From assembly GCA_045537495.1 (NCBI GenBank), contig JAZSPN010000133.1:1-64000 (forward strand): a stretch of DNA of 64,000 nucleotides, given 5' to 3'. Position 1 is the stretch's first letter, and each line of letters starts with the position of its first letter. This DNA is from UBA1425 sp045537495 (GTDB lineage: Bacteria > Bacillota > Clostridia > Oscillospirales > Acutalibacteraceae). The translations under genes and the position numbers were made by a program. Under the pieces are notes generated by a model. It was not told the origin of the DNA and did not search any database. It saw nothing but the letters and a program-made list of their open reading frames with translations. Positions 44,433 through 52,879 of the stretch are shown one piece after another.

Positions 44433-46463
44433 TTGAATAATTTTTTGTCAAAGAGCAGAGTTACCGCAAGTATTTGCATGATACTGGCAGTTTTTGTGAT
44501 TTTTGCAATTACACTCATAAAAATTCAGGTTATCGATGCCGATAAGTACGCTTCGGCGCGGTCGGTATCGAAAAGGTCGACGGTATCCGCCGCAAGAGGC
44601 GAGCTTCTCGACAGAAACGGCACCCCCCTTGTTTCAAACAGACAGGGAAATTCGATTATTTTTGAAAAAGCGGATTTTCCGACCGATAACAAGGAGATGA
44701 ACGAGCTCATTCTCAGTCTTATCAGACTTTTCGAGGTGAACGGTGAGGAATGGATCGACAATCTGCCGATTCTCTATCTTCCGACGGGATCACTTATGTT
44801 TGACGCGGACAGAGAATATGATATCGGCGTCATGAAAAGCAGAGATTACCTTAATCTCAATGACTATGCGACAGCTCAGAACTGTATGGACGAGCTTGTG
44901 AGAATGTTTAAGCTTGAGGGGTACAAAACGGAGGATGCAAGAAAAATCGCTTCGGTCCGTTACGAGATGAAAAGGCTTGCGTTCAGCGAAAACTATCCGT
45001 ATACCTTTGCGCAGGACGTATCGACTCAGCTTGTTTCACGAATCAAGGAAAACAGCAATTATTACAGAGGTGTCAACGTCGAAATCGAATCGTACAGAGA
45101 GTATACCGACGGAGAAATTGCGCCGCATGTACTCGGTCTTGTAGGTCCCATCAGTGCAGAAGAATATGCACGGCTCAAGGAAGAGGGCTACGGACTTAAC
45201 GATGTTATAGGAAAAAGCGGACTTGAGGGTGCGTTTGAAAGTTACTTGAAAGGAATAACGGGAGAAAAAACCGTTTACACGGAGGCTGACGGCACCAAGA
45301 GGGCAGAGATAACGAAGACGCCCGTTCAGGGGAATACCATTATAACGACGCTTGACATGAATCTGCAAAAAGTGGTTCAGGATTCTCTGGCAAACGTACT
45401 GAACTCTATTTCGAAGCCCATCCCGTCAGCGGGTGCGGCCGTTGTCATAAAGGTAAACACGGGCGAGGTTCTTGCCTCTGCAACATATCCTACTTATAAC
45501 AATGCAACATACAGCGAGGATTACGAAAAGCTTATTGCCGACAAGGATTCGAATCCGCTCTACAACCGTGCACTTCTCAGCACGTATGTTCCGGGATCGA
45601 CCATCAAGATGTCGGTTGCAATAGCGGCGCTTGAAGAAGGAATAATTGATTCCGAAACTCAGGTTTTCTGTGACGGATCGTACAAGTATCTCGATCAGAA
45701 TTTCAAGTGCGAACAGAAACATACAACTTCGTTCCAGGGCGTTGTGACTGCACTTTGTGAATCGTGCAACTCATTTTTTTACGATTGCGGAGCGAAACTC
45801 GGATATGCAAAGATGAACGAATACCGTACGATGTTCGGACTCGGACAGAAGACGGGAATTGAGATCAGCGAATCCGTCGGCGTTATGGACAGTCCCGAGT
45901 ACAGAGCATCGCTTAATCAGAACTGGTACGAGGGTTATAACGTACAGACGGCGATCGGTCAGGGTAACCTTTTTACTCCGATACAGCTTGCAAATTACTG
46001 TGCCATAATTGCAAACGGCGGTGTAAGATATAATCTGCATTTTATCAAGTCGATAAAAAGCTATGATTATTCCGAAACAATTCTTGAAAAAACACCCGAA
46101 ATTCTCGGCAAGGTAGGCTTCCGTGAAGAGAATGTTGAACTGGTAAAGAAGGGAATGTACAACTTCTGCAAAATAGGACACGGTGCAAAGTATTTCAGTG
46201 AGCTTCCCGTTGACGTAGCGGGAAAGACGGGTACGTCGCAGGCAATATGGACAGGCTCAGACGGAAAATCAATCAAAATCAACAACGCATTTTTCGTTTC
46301 GTTTGCCCCGTACGACGATCCCGAAATTGCACTTTGCATCGTCGGTGAAGGTGTGTCCGCATCGACAAGTATTCTTCCGATAGCGGCGGATATCTATAAT
46401 TATTATTTCTCCCAGGGCGGATCGGTTGACGCGGCTCCGTCGGAAGACCGGCTGATCGGATAA
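44433..46463 (+). CDS. mrdA: Penicillin-binding protein 2 (MrdA-type transpeptidase)
   Basis: A 676-residue class B penicillin-binding protein: one N-terminal membrane segment (about 10-32), a pedestal domain (RGELLDRNGTPL near 55-65), and a transpeptidase domain. Active-site motifs are complete: S389-T-I-K392, S444-C-N446 and K598-T-G600. It cross-links peptidoglycan during rod elongation. The start is a TTG at 44433 with AGGGAGG upstream. It has a longer insert between the pedestal and catalytic domains than the E. coli enzyme, as is usual in Firmicutes. Confidence 0.93.
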   Translation: MNNFLSKSRVTASICMILAVFVIFAITLIKIQVIDADKYASARSVSKRSTVSAARGELLDRNGTPLVSNRQGNSIIFEKADFPTDNKEMNELILSLIRLFEVNGEEWIDNLPILYLPTGSLMFDADREYDIGVMKSRDYLNLNDYATAQNCMDELVRMFKLEGYKTEDARKIASVRYEMKRLAFSENYPYTFAQDVSTQLVSRIKENSNYYRGVNVEIESYREYTDGEIAPHVLGLVGPISAEEYARLKEEGYGLNDVIGKSGLEGAFESYLKGITGEKTVYTEADGTKRAEITKTPVQGNTIITTLDMNLQKVVQDSLANVLNSISKPIPSAGAAVVIKVNTGEVLASATYPTYNNATYSEDYEKLIADKDSNPLYNRALLSTYVPGSTIKMSVAIAALEEGIIDSETQVFCDGSYKYLDQNFKCEQKHTTSFQGVVTALCESCNSFFYDCGAKLGYAKMNEYRTMFGLGQKTGIEISESVGVMDSPEYRASLNQNWYEGYNVQTAIGQGNLFTPIQLANYCAIIANGGVRYNLHFIKSIKSYDYSETILEKTPEILGKVGFREENVELVKKGMYNFCKIGHGAKYFSELPVDVAGKTGTSQAIWTGSDGKSIKINNAFFVSFAPYDDPEIALCIVGEGVSASTSILPIAADIYNYYFSQGGSVDAAPSEDRLIG

Positions 46464-46484
46464 TTCGGTGAAAGGAAACGTGTT

Positions 46485-47219
46485 ATGGCTCGGAATATAG
46501 TTATTGCTTCGGGAAAAGGCGGAGTCGGAAAGTCATCTATGACAAAAGGGATCTGTCTTTCTCTCTCACAGCTCGGATACCGTGTTCTTGCGATTGACTG
46601 TGACATAGGACTTCGCTGTCTTGATATTCTTTTCGACTCCGGATCACAGTGCGTTTTTGACTGGGGCGATATTGTGTGCGGGGTGTGCGGTCCGTTCAAG
46701 GCGATTACAAGTGCGCACGGAGTCGACATTCTGGCGGCACCTGCATCTGTTTTGCCCGAGTTTACGCCTCTTGCGGTACGCAACATGGTAAAAAAGTTTG
46801 ACTGTGATTACGATTACATAATTGTCGATGCCCCCGCAGGTATCGGAACGGCATTTATGCTGGCATCCTCCATGGCGGATGAAGGTATAATTGTATCAAC
46901 CCCCGATCCCGTCTGTGTCCGTGCCGCCGAAAAAGCGGGTGAAGAGCTGAAAAAATACGGAGTCGGCGAAGTACGTCTTATCATAAATAAATTTAACAAA
47001 GGTGCGGTTGAAAACAGATTTCTTCTTAACATTGATGACACCGTTGATTCAACGGGAGTCAGACTTCTCGGAATTGTTCCCGAGGATATGGAAATTCCGT
47101 TTAACTACACAAGCGGAAGAAATCTTTCGAAGAAAAGCGGTGCTTCAAAAGCGTTTCTCCGTATTGCAAAGAGAATAAGCGGTGAAAATTTACCGCTTAA
47201 TTTAAAGCTGTTAAAATAA
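46485..47219 (+). CDS. minD: MinD-like ParA-family ATPase
   Basis: A 244-residue cytoplasmic ATPase. The deviant Walker A motif is GKGGVGKSS (residues 10-18), with DCDIGLRCLDIL and the Walker B-like IIVDAPAGIGT further on. Overall it reads as MinD, the septum-site ATPase. The C-terminal end (GENLPLNLKLLK) could be the membrane-binding amphipathic helix. No minC or minE is adjacent, so its partner is unclear; a related ParA function is possible. It starts 22 bases after mrdA. Confidence 0.85.
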   Translation: MARNIVIASGKGGVGKSSMTKGICLSLSQLGYRVLAIDCDIGLRCLDILFDSGSQCVFDWGDIVCGVCGPFKAITSAHGVDILAAPASVLPEFTPLAVRNMVKKFDCDYDYIIVDAPAGIGTAFMLASSMADEGIIVSTPDPVCVRAAEKAGEELKKYGVGEVRLIINKFNKGAVENRFLLNIDDTVDSTGVRLLGIVPEDMEIPFNYTSGRNLSKKSGASKAFLRIAKRISGENLPLNLKLLK

Positions 47220-47245
47220 TTGATATATTGAAAGGAAGTATTATC

Positions 47246-47818
47246 ATGAAACCTGTATTAATCGAAACGTCGGCAAGACATTTGCACGTAACAAAGGAAG
47301 TCCTCGAAACTCTCTTCGGCGAAGGCTACGAGCTTACTCCCAAAAAGGACCTTTCTCAGCCCGGACAGTTTGCTTGTGAAGAAAGAGTAGAGGTTATCGG
47401 TCCCAAGAAGAGCTTCCCGGCAGTTTCCATTCTCGGTCCCGTAAGACCTGAAACACAGATTGAGCTTTCCGCTTCCGATGCACGTACGATCGGTGTTGCC
47501 GCGTTCGTCAGAGAGAGCGGAGATATCGCGGGCACGGCGCCTTGCAAGCTTGTCGGTCCCAAGGGTGAAGTTGAGCTTGACTGTGGTGTTATCGTTGCAA
47601 AGCGTCATATCCACATGACGCCCGAGGATGCCGCGGAATACGGTGTCAGCGACAAGCAGATCGTTTCCGTAAAAATTGACAACGATGACCGTTCACTTAT
47701 TTTCGGTGATGTTGTTGTCAGAGTAAGCCCCAAGTATGCTCTTGCAATGCACATTGATACGGATGAGGCGAATGCAGCACTTGCATCGGGCAACACATAC
47801 GGCGAAATCATTAAATAA
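47246..47818 (+). CDS. pduL: Phosphate propanoyltransferase (PduL-type)
   Basis: A 190-residue enzyme that moves an acyl group between CoA and phosphate. The two histidine-rich zinc sites are visible: ARHLHVT (about 9-15) and KRHIHMTPED (about 120-129). No microcompartment shell or diol dehydratase genes are nearby, so it is more likely a housekeeping phosphotransacylase, for example making acetyl phosphate. The ATG at 47246 follows AAAGGA. A good terminator lies just past the stop. Confidence 0.92.
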   Translation: MKPVLIETSARHLHVTKEVLETLFGEGYELTPKKDLSQPGQFACEERVEVIGPKKSFPAVSILGPVRPETQIELSASDARTIGVAAFVRESGDIAGTAPCKLVGPKGEVELDCGVIVAKRHIHMTPEDAAEYGVSDKQIVSVKIDNDDRSLIFGDVVVRVSPKYALAMHIDTDEANAALASGNTYGEIIK

Positions 47819-47831
47819 GTTATAAAAATTA

Positions 47832-47869
47832 CCGTTTCACGAAGAGGAATCTTTGTGAAACGGCTTTTT
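47832..47869 (+). terminator. Intrinsic terminator after pduL
   Basis: CCGTTTCAC (47832-47840) pairs perfectly with GTGAAACGG (47855-47863), followed by T5. It sits between convergent genes and could act in both directions. Confidence 0.88.
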
Positions 47870-49740
47870 CATTTTTTCGTATAGTACTGTGCCTGAGCGT
47901 GCCAGAGAGTATGATATTTTCCGTCGGTATCGGAAAGAAGAGCTTCGTGGGAGCCCTCCTGGATTATTGTGCCTTTGTCAAAAACGATGATGCGGCTGCA
48001 GAAACGGCAGGAAGAAAGTCGGTGCGAAATATAGACGGCGGTTTTGTTTTTCGCAATATCGTTGAAGCGTGAGTAAATTTCGCTTTCTGCAAGGGGATCG
48101 AGTGCCGCTGTCGGCTCATCGAGGATGATAAACGGAGAATCTTTGTACAGAGCTCTTGCTATTGCAAGCTTTTGCTCTTCACCGCCCGAAAGATCAATTC
48201 CGTCTTTCTCGTAAAGCTTATACACCGATTGAGAGAGTTTTTTCGGCATTTTTTCGACACGTTTTCCGATACCTGCAAGCTCAAGGCATTTCCATACCTT
48301 TTCTTCGTCGTAGTTTTCGCAGCAGGCGACATTTTCTCCAATGGGAAAAGCGAGGAGCTTGAAATCCTGAAAAACTATTGCGAAAAGCTTCATATATTCG
48401 GAGAGGTCAAATTCTTTGATATCCGTTCCGTTTACGGTGATAAATCCGTCACTCGGATCATAAAGACGGCAAAGAAGCTTTATCATGGTCGATTTTCCGC
48501 TTCCGTTCATACCTACAACGGCAAGCCGTTCACCTGAATGGATTTTCATTGAAAGATTTCTGAGAACATAGGTTTCTGTTTCGGGATAACGAAAGCTGAC
48601 ATCATGAAACTCGAATTCAATATTTTTTGTGTTGATGTCGTTTATCGTTTTTGTTCCGTTTTTCATATCGGAAACGAGATTCAGGTATTCTATTTCTTGC
48701 TTGAGCTGAGGGCTGTTTGCGCGGAGATATCCGAAGTTTCCGGCGAAATCGGAGCAGGCATTTATAAGCTTGGTAACGGCTCCGTAATACTCTACAATTT
48801 TTCCCGGACCGAAGGCGCCGGACAAAGCTTTAAGCCCGACGAAGACGTAGACGGCGCCGCCGAGAACGTTGGCGGAAACGTTCGATACCGAACCGAGAGT
48901 TGAAAAAACTCTGAAAGCGTCGTTCCGCATTTTTCTGTGAGGGGTATAGATTTTTTCTTCGAGCTCTTCGTTGATGAGAGGCTTTTCGTTGAAAATTCTT
49001 ACATCCTTACCGCTTTCATTTTCATTAAGATATTTTTTGTTATAGTATTCTGCTATGGTATTGAATGAAAAAGCATCGTTGAAAATTCTGAACAGCTTCT
49101 TTTCGCTCAGACTGTGACATTTTACCGAAAAGACGATGGCAACGGCGGTGAGGATAATAAGGCATGCGGCAACGGCGGGAGAGTTGACGGCTTTCAGTAT
49201 TCCCGTGAGAGAAGCCGATGTTTTTCTGACAGCCATATCCGAGATCATCACGGCGGAGATTATTACGGAAAATATACAGGCAAGCATTTCCGAAAGGCAA
49301 GAGGCTAACCAGGTAAGTCCGTTTCCGTTGTTTGCACATTCTTCGATTTTTCCGCGCAGCGTCTGCACGGAGGCACTTTCCGCTTTTGCGTAGTCGAGGG
49401 ACAGTGCCTTTTTTGAAAGCAGGGCACTGTGCGTATACCATGAGTTGTTCATCATGATAAGGCAGCTTCTGTTGGCTGTTCTGATGATAATGTCTGTCAG
49501 GAAGGTTGACACGGTTGCAAAAACAATATATTTGACTATCTCTTTAAACGGTTCTTTTTCTGACAGTGCCGTAATGATAAGCCCTGTACAGTAAATTGTT
49601 ATGAACGGGCTTACGTATCGCAGAATACAAACGAGAGAATTGAGAAACAGATACCATTTTCCGAGAAACAGCTTTACAAGCTTGGCACCGTGATAGAGTA
49701 CAGATAAATCTTCAAAAAGAGCAGATAAACGTTTTTTCAT
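47869..49740 (-). CDS. ABC exporter half-transporter (membrane plus ATPase domains), subunit B
   Basis: A 623-residue protein with about five or six N-terminal membrane segments and a C-terminal ATPase domain. Walker A is VGMNGSGKST, the signature is LSGGEEQKLAIARAL, and Walker B is IILDEPTAALDP. There is no C39 peptidase domain. It overlaps the preceding ABC gene by 4 bases (ATGA), so the two very probably form a heterodimer. Context with a LytTR regulator suggests export of a peptide or resistance to one; the cargo is unknown. Confidence 0.92.
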   Translation of the reverse strand: MKKRLSALFEDLSVLYHGAKLVKLFLGKWYLFLNSLVCILRYVSPFITIYCTGLIITALSEKEPFKEIVKYIVFATVSTFLTDIIIRTANRSCLIMMNNSWYTHSALLSKKALSLDYAKAESASVQTLRGKIEECANNGNGLTWLASCLSEMLACIFSVIISAVMISDMAVRKTSASLTGILKAVNSPAVAACLIILTAVAIVFSVKCHSLSEKKLFRIFNDAFSFNTIAEYYNKKYLNENESGKDVRIFNEKPLINEELEEKIYTPHRKMRNDAFRVFSTLGSVSNVSANVLGGAVYVFVGLKALSGAFGPGKIVEYYGAVTKLINACSDFAGNFGYLRANSPQLKQEIEYLNLVSDMKNGTKTINDINTKNIEFEFHDVSFRYPETETYVLRNLSMKIHSGERLAVVGMNGSGKSTMIKLLCRLYDPSDGFITVNGTDIKEFDLSEYMKLFAIVFQDFKLLAFPIGENVACCENYDEEKVWKCLELAGIGKRVEKMPKKLSQSVYKLYEKDGIDLSGGEEQKLAIARALYKDSPFIILDEPTAALDPLAESEIYSRFNDIAKNKTAVYISHRLSSCRFCSRIIVFDKGTIIQEGSHEALLSDTDGKYHTLWHAQAQYYTKK

Positions 49741-51554
49741 ACGCCCTCCTCCTTTCTGTAATACTTACTCTGTGTTTCGAACATTTCGGCATACTTTCCG
49801 CCAAGACGGAGAAGCTCTTCATGCGTTCCGAATTCAATGATTTTTCCGTTGTCGAGAAGAACTGTTTTGTCGCAGAATCTTGTGGAGGACAGACGGTGTG
49901 AAATATAAATCGAGGTTTTTCCGTCGGTCAGTTCACTGTATTTCATGTACATTTCACTTTCCGCGATGGGATCAAGTGCCGCCGTGGGCTCATCGAGAAT
50001 GACGATCGGGGAATCCTTGTATAATGCGCGGGCAAGCAGAAGACGCTGAAGCTCTCCGCCTGACAGAGCGGTGGCTCCTTCGTGAACTTCACGGACAAGA
50101 AGAGAGTTCTCTTTTTCCGGAAGGCTGTCGATTTTTTCCCTGATACCTGCAAGCTCCATGCACGTGTAAAGACGGTTGCGATCGATCCTTTCTTCTTCAC
50201 AAAGGCAGATATTTTTTGCAACCGTTGCGGGAAGGAGTGCACAGTCCTGAAAAAGAGTAGAGAAAAGAGTATAATATTCGTCGCGGTTAAAAAGAGTGCT
50301 GTCCTTGCCGTTTATCAGAATTTGACCGCCTGACGGAAGAAAAAGTCCGCAGATAAGCTTTACCAGCGTGGATTTTCCCGCACCGTTTACTCCGACAACG
50401 GCAAGACGTTCTCCCGAGTTTATTTTAAGCGATATATTATCAACAGACGGGCTGTCTGCACCGTCGTAAGAAAAAGAAAGATTTTTTAACTCAACGGAGG
50501 GAGGGGCGTCAACATCCGAGGGTAACGGAATACCGTCACCGTTGTTCATGGTGTCGGGAATATTTAAAAAGTTTCTCAGGTCATTGACGTTGTGATCACT
50601 TTCGATAATTTCCGAAACGGAGTCAACGAGTTTTGAGAGCCATGTGCCGAATCCTGTTATTGCACCGAAATAAAGAGAAAAGTCGCCAAGAGTCATTGAT
50701 GAGTTGATTTTAAGATGAACAAGATAAATGTACGCGCCGAAGCTTACGGCAAATTTGAAAAAGTCTTCAAGCAGTACATTTATATAGTGTCCGTTGTTTT
50801 TGCTGACGTAAAATGTACGCATTTCGCGAAGGTGTTTTTCGATTTTTCTCATGAGAAAGTCGGTCATACCGTAAACTCTTATATCCTTTGCGGTCGCAAA
50901 GTCTTTTGAGCGGAAGGTAACGTATCCTAGTTTTAAGCTGACAGCGGAGAATTTATCCTTAATTGAATCCTTGTATTTTTGCAGAAGCAACCATCCGACG
51001 GCGCTGAGTCCGTAACAAACGATGAGAATGGGTATAAACAGCACATTGCATCGGACGATAATTACCGTAAAGGCGGAAAAACCGAACACGGAAGAAATGA
51101 GGGTGAAGCTCAGCTCAATAAAGCGTGATGCAGAGCCTTCCCACGAGTTGACGGCATTCCATGCTTTTTCCCTCAAAACACGGGTTTCGTTGTATATGTA
51201 ATTATTGAAGTCCATGCCCATTACTTTTTCACAAATAAGATGATGAAAAATGATGCACCGTGCATTGTTTCTTTCGTGGTGGCTTCTTATTGAAAGAAGG
51301 TTTTTTGAATATTCAAGAAGGCAAAGAAGTGCCGCTATAGATAAAACTCTTAAAAGAAGCACTGACGGAGCGACGGAATTTTCAACGCAGTCGAGAACAC
51401 GTTTCGGAAGAAAAGCGGCAATAACTGACGTTAGGGCGCTGAGCGGTGCAAGGGCAAGCTGGATGAAAAGGTAGCTTTTGTGTCCGTGCCAATGGTGTGA
51501 CAGCATGAAGCGAAGATTGCTGAAATATCCGTATTTTTTATTTGTATCAGTCAA
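49737..51554 (-). CDS. ABC exporter half-transporter, subunit A
   Basis: A 605-residue membrane-ATPase half-transporter. Walker A is VGVNGAGKST, signature LSGGELQRLLLARAL, and Walker B VILDEPTAALDP. Both this and its partner have normal catalytic glutamates after Walker B, so neither site looks dead. The start is a TTG at 51552-51554, placed after GGAGGGAGAACA; no ATG fits. It overlaps the end of the small membrane protein gene by eight bases. Confidence 0.9.
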   Translation of the reverse strand: MTDTNKKYGYFSNLRFMLSHHWHGHKSYLFIQLALAPLSALTSVIAAFLPKRVLDCVENSVAPSVLLLRVLSIAALLCLLEYSKNLLSIRSHHERNNARCIIFHHLICEKVMGMDFNNYIYNETRVLREKAWNAVNSWEGSASRFIELSFTLISSVFGFSAFTVIIVRCNVLFIPILIVCYGLSAVGWLLLQKYKDSIKDKFSAVSLKLGYVTFRSKDFATAKDIRVYGMTDFLMRKIEKHLREMRTFYVSKNNGHYINVLLEDFFKFAVSFGAYIYLVHLKINSSMTLGDFSLYFGAITGFGTWLSKLVDSVSEIIESDHNVNDLRNFLNIPDTMNNGDGIPLPSDVDAPPSVELKNLSFSYDGADSPSVDNISLKINSGERLAVVGVNGAGKSTLVKLICGLFLPSGGQILINGKDSTLFNRDEYYTLFSTLFQDCALLPATVAKNICLCEEERIDRNRLYTCMELAGIREKIDSLPEKENSLLVREVHEGATALSGGELQRLLLARALYKDSPIVILDEPTAALDPIAESEMYMKYSELTDGKTSIYISHRLSSTRFCDKTVLLDNGKIIEFGTHEELLRLGGKYAEMFETQSKYYRKEEGV

Positions 51555-51819
51555 TGTTCTCCCTCCTCAGTAAAGTGAAAATTGAGCGGATGACGAAGGA
51601 GCCCGAAACGAGCAGAAACAGTGTACCTTTGACGCGGAAGAGAATAATAAGTCCGAGATCAAGGAGCAGTACGCTGACCAGCAGAAAGCCCTTGCCGACA
51701 GATTTTTTGCTGATGCCGGATTCAAATTTCAGTCGTTTCAACTTACCGCGGCACAGAAAAATTCCGAGCACGGAAAGAAGAGCTGCGACAGAAAATAAAA
51801 GTGTAATGTAGATCTTCAT
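51547..51819 (-). CDS. Small membrane protein with two segments
   Basis: A 90-residue protein with two hydrophobic segments (about 3-23 and 42-80, the second possibly two turns) joined by a basic loop (RGKLKRLKFES). No domain is recognised. AAGGAGG precedes the ATG at a good distance. It overlaps the first ABC subunit gene and may be an accessory or immunity-type protein of the exporter, which is inference. Confidence 0.72.
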   Translation of the reverse strand: MKIYITLLFSVAALLSVLGIFLCRGKLKRLKFESGISKKSVGKGFLLVSVLLLDLGLIILFRVKGTLFLLVSGSFVIRSIFTLLRRENID

Positions 51820-51868
51820 TTTTGTTCCTCCTTTTTGTATTTGTTGTTTTGGTCTGACGGATTTTCAT
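51743..51868 (-). CDS. Candidate 41-residue peptide, out of frame with the membrane gene
   Basis: An ATG at 51866-51868 with an excellent AGGAGAGGTGG two bases away opens a 41-codon frame ending in TAA at 51743. It overlaps the start of the next gene by 77 bases. The product is very basic at the start (MKIRQTKTTNTKRRNKNEDL) and has one cysteine. It may be a coupled leader peptide that helps translation of the membrane protein, a small signalling peptide, or chance. Confidence 0.35.
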   Translation of the reverse strand: MKIRQTKTTNTKRRNKNEDLHYTFIFCRSSSFRARNFSVPR

Positions 51869-51905
51869 GTCCACCTCTCCTTTCAAAAAATTTACAGATT
51901 ATTTC

Positions 51906-52613
51906 TTATCTCCTTTTTTGGAGAAAAGTGTCGTAGATTTTGAGAGCTTCCTGGCGTTTCCGAACACTTAACATGACCTTACTGCCGTCGGTAAGCTCAA
52001 TGTCGCGGCAACCGAAATTTTTTATGTAACGCATATTTACTATGAAGCCCTGATGACTTCGTACAAAGCCGTGGTGACAGAGAGTTTCAAAAACTTCGGA
52101 CAGCTTTCCGACGGCTTCATAAGTCCTGCTTGCCGTATGAACGGTAAGATGACGTTGATAGCCTTCGATAAAGCTGATTTCATCGACGGGAATGCAATAT
52201 CTTTCGCTCTGCCATTTCAGTATGAGCGTTGAGCTGACGGCAATAAATTTTTTTATGGCACGGTCAAAGACTTCGTTGAATTCGTGTTCTCTTATCGGCT
52301 TTACGATAAAATGAAGCGCCTCTATCCTGAAGGCTTCAAAGATAAAATCCGTATATCCCGAAACGAAAATGATAATTGATTTCGGAGAGATTTCTTTGAT
52401 TCTTTCTGCAACTTCGATTCCGTTCAGGTCTGTCATTTCTATTTCAAGAAAAACTATGTCGTAAATCTTTCCGTTTTCGTAGCTTCCCAGAATTTCTTTT
52501 CCGTTTGAAAAATCGGTTATTTCAAAGCTGTTTTCCTTCGTCCGAAATGAAAGTATTAACTTTTTAATTTCCTCGTGGACGGACTTTTTGCCGTCGCAAA
52601 TACATATTTTCAT
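51906..52613 (-). CDS. LytTR response regulator with degenerate receiver
   Basis: A 235-residue regulator of the AgrA/ComE type. Residues 1-120 form a receiver domain, but the phospho-acceptor position holds glutamate (FLEIEM, E57 instead of D) and the acidic pair is reduced to D7-G8. S85 and K105 are kept. Residues about 130-230 are a LytTR DNA-binding domain (EISFIEGYQRHLTVH, HGFVRSHQGFIVNMRYI). No histidine kinase gene is adjacent. AGAGG precedes the ATG. It heads the operon that includes the ABC exporter and probably controls its own promoter through the repeats at 52674-52705. Confidence 0.9.
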   Translation of the reverse strand: MKICICDGKKSVHEEIKKLILSFRTKENSFEITDFSNGKEILGSYENGKIYDIVFLEIEMTDLNGIEVAERIKEISPKSIIIFVSGYTDFIFEAFRIEALHFIVKPIREHEFNEVFDRAIKKFIAVSSTLILKWQSERYCIPVDEISFIEGYQRHLTVHTASRTYEAVGKLSEVFETLCHHGFVRSHQGFIVNMRYIKNFGCRDIELTDGSKVMLSVRKRQEALKIYDTFLQKRR

Positions 52614-52637
52614 AGCTTACCTCTGGAGTTTGAGTGG

Positions 52638-52666
52638 ATTATATAATATTTTTCTTTGTATGTCGG
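52638..52666 (-). promoter_or_regulatory. Promoter of the LytTR/ABC exporter operon
   Basis: On the - strand CCGACA (plus 52661-52666), a 17-base spacer and TATAAT (plus 52638-52643), 25 bases before the start at 52613. Confidence 0.65.
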
Positions 52667-52673
52667 CACAAAG

Positions 52674-52705
52674 TGCGAAAGTGTCGTTTTTAAATGCGAA
52701 AGTGT
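52674..52705 (-). promoter_or_regulatory. LytTR direct-repeat operator
   Basis: The 11-base sequence ACACTTTCGCA occurs twice on the - strand (plus 52695-52705 and 52674-52684), 21 bases apart, so two turns of the helix. As nine-base ACACTTTCG repeats they are 12 bases apart, exactly the layout of AgrA/ComE-type sites (ACAnTTnnG, 12, ACAnTTnnG). The downstream repeat ends seven bases from the -35 box, the usual position for activation. Confidence 0.8.
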
Positions 52706-52710
52706 TTGCG

Positions 52711-52750
52711 ATAAAATAAAAAAGACACCTTCGCAAAACGAAGATGTCTT
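52711..52750 (-). terminator. Intrinsic terminator downstream of the pyridoxal kinase
   Basis: AAGACA and CTTCG pair with CGAAG and TGTCTT (stem 52722-52750 with one mismatch). T6 follows on the - strand. It ends the pdxY transcript ahead of the LytTR promoter. Confidence 0.8.
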
Positions 52751-52773
52751 GATGATAAAAGGATATAGCTTCG

Positions 52774-52848
52774 TCAGCTTATATCGGCAGACAAAAAGAC
52801 ACTTCGTTTTAAATTTGTATCGACCGTATAATGTCGCATGGTTGTCAT
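52774..52848 (-). CDS. Candidate 24-residue peptide
   Basis: An ATG at 52846-52848, after AGGTGGACAAA, opens a 24-codon frame (MTTMRHYTVDTNLKRSVFLS and four more residues) ending in TGA just ahead of the terminator. It lies 31 bases after the pyridoxal kinase stop. There is no signal peptide and no double-glycine leader. Its ribosome site resembles that of the other small frame at 51868. It may be a translated peptide or a chance frame. Confidence 0.35.
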   Translation of the reverse strand: MTTMRHYTVDTNLKRSVFLSADIS

Positions 52849-52879
52849 TTTGTCCACCTGCCTTTCGGAAAATTTTGTT

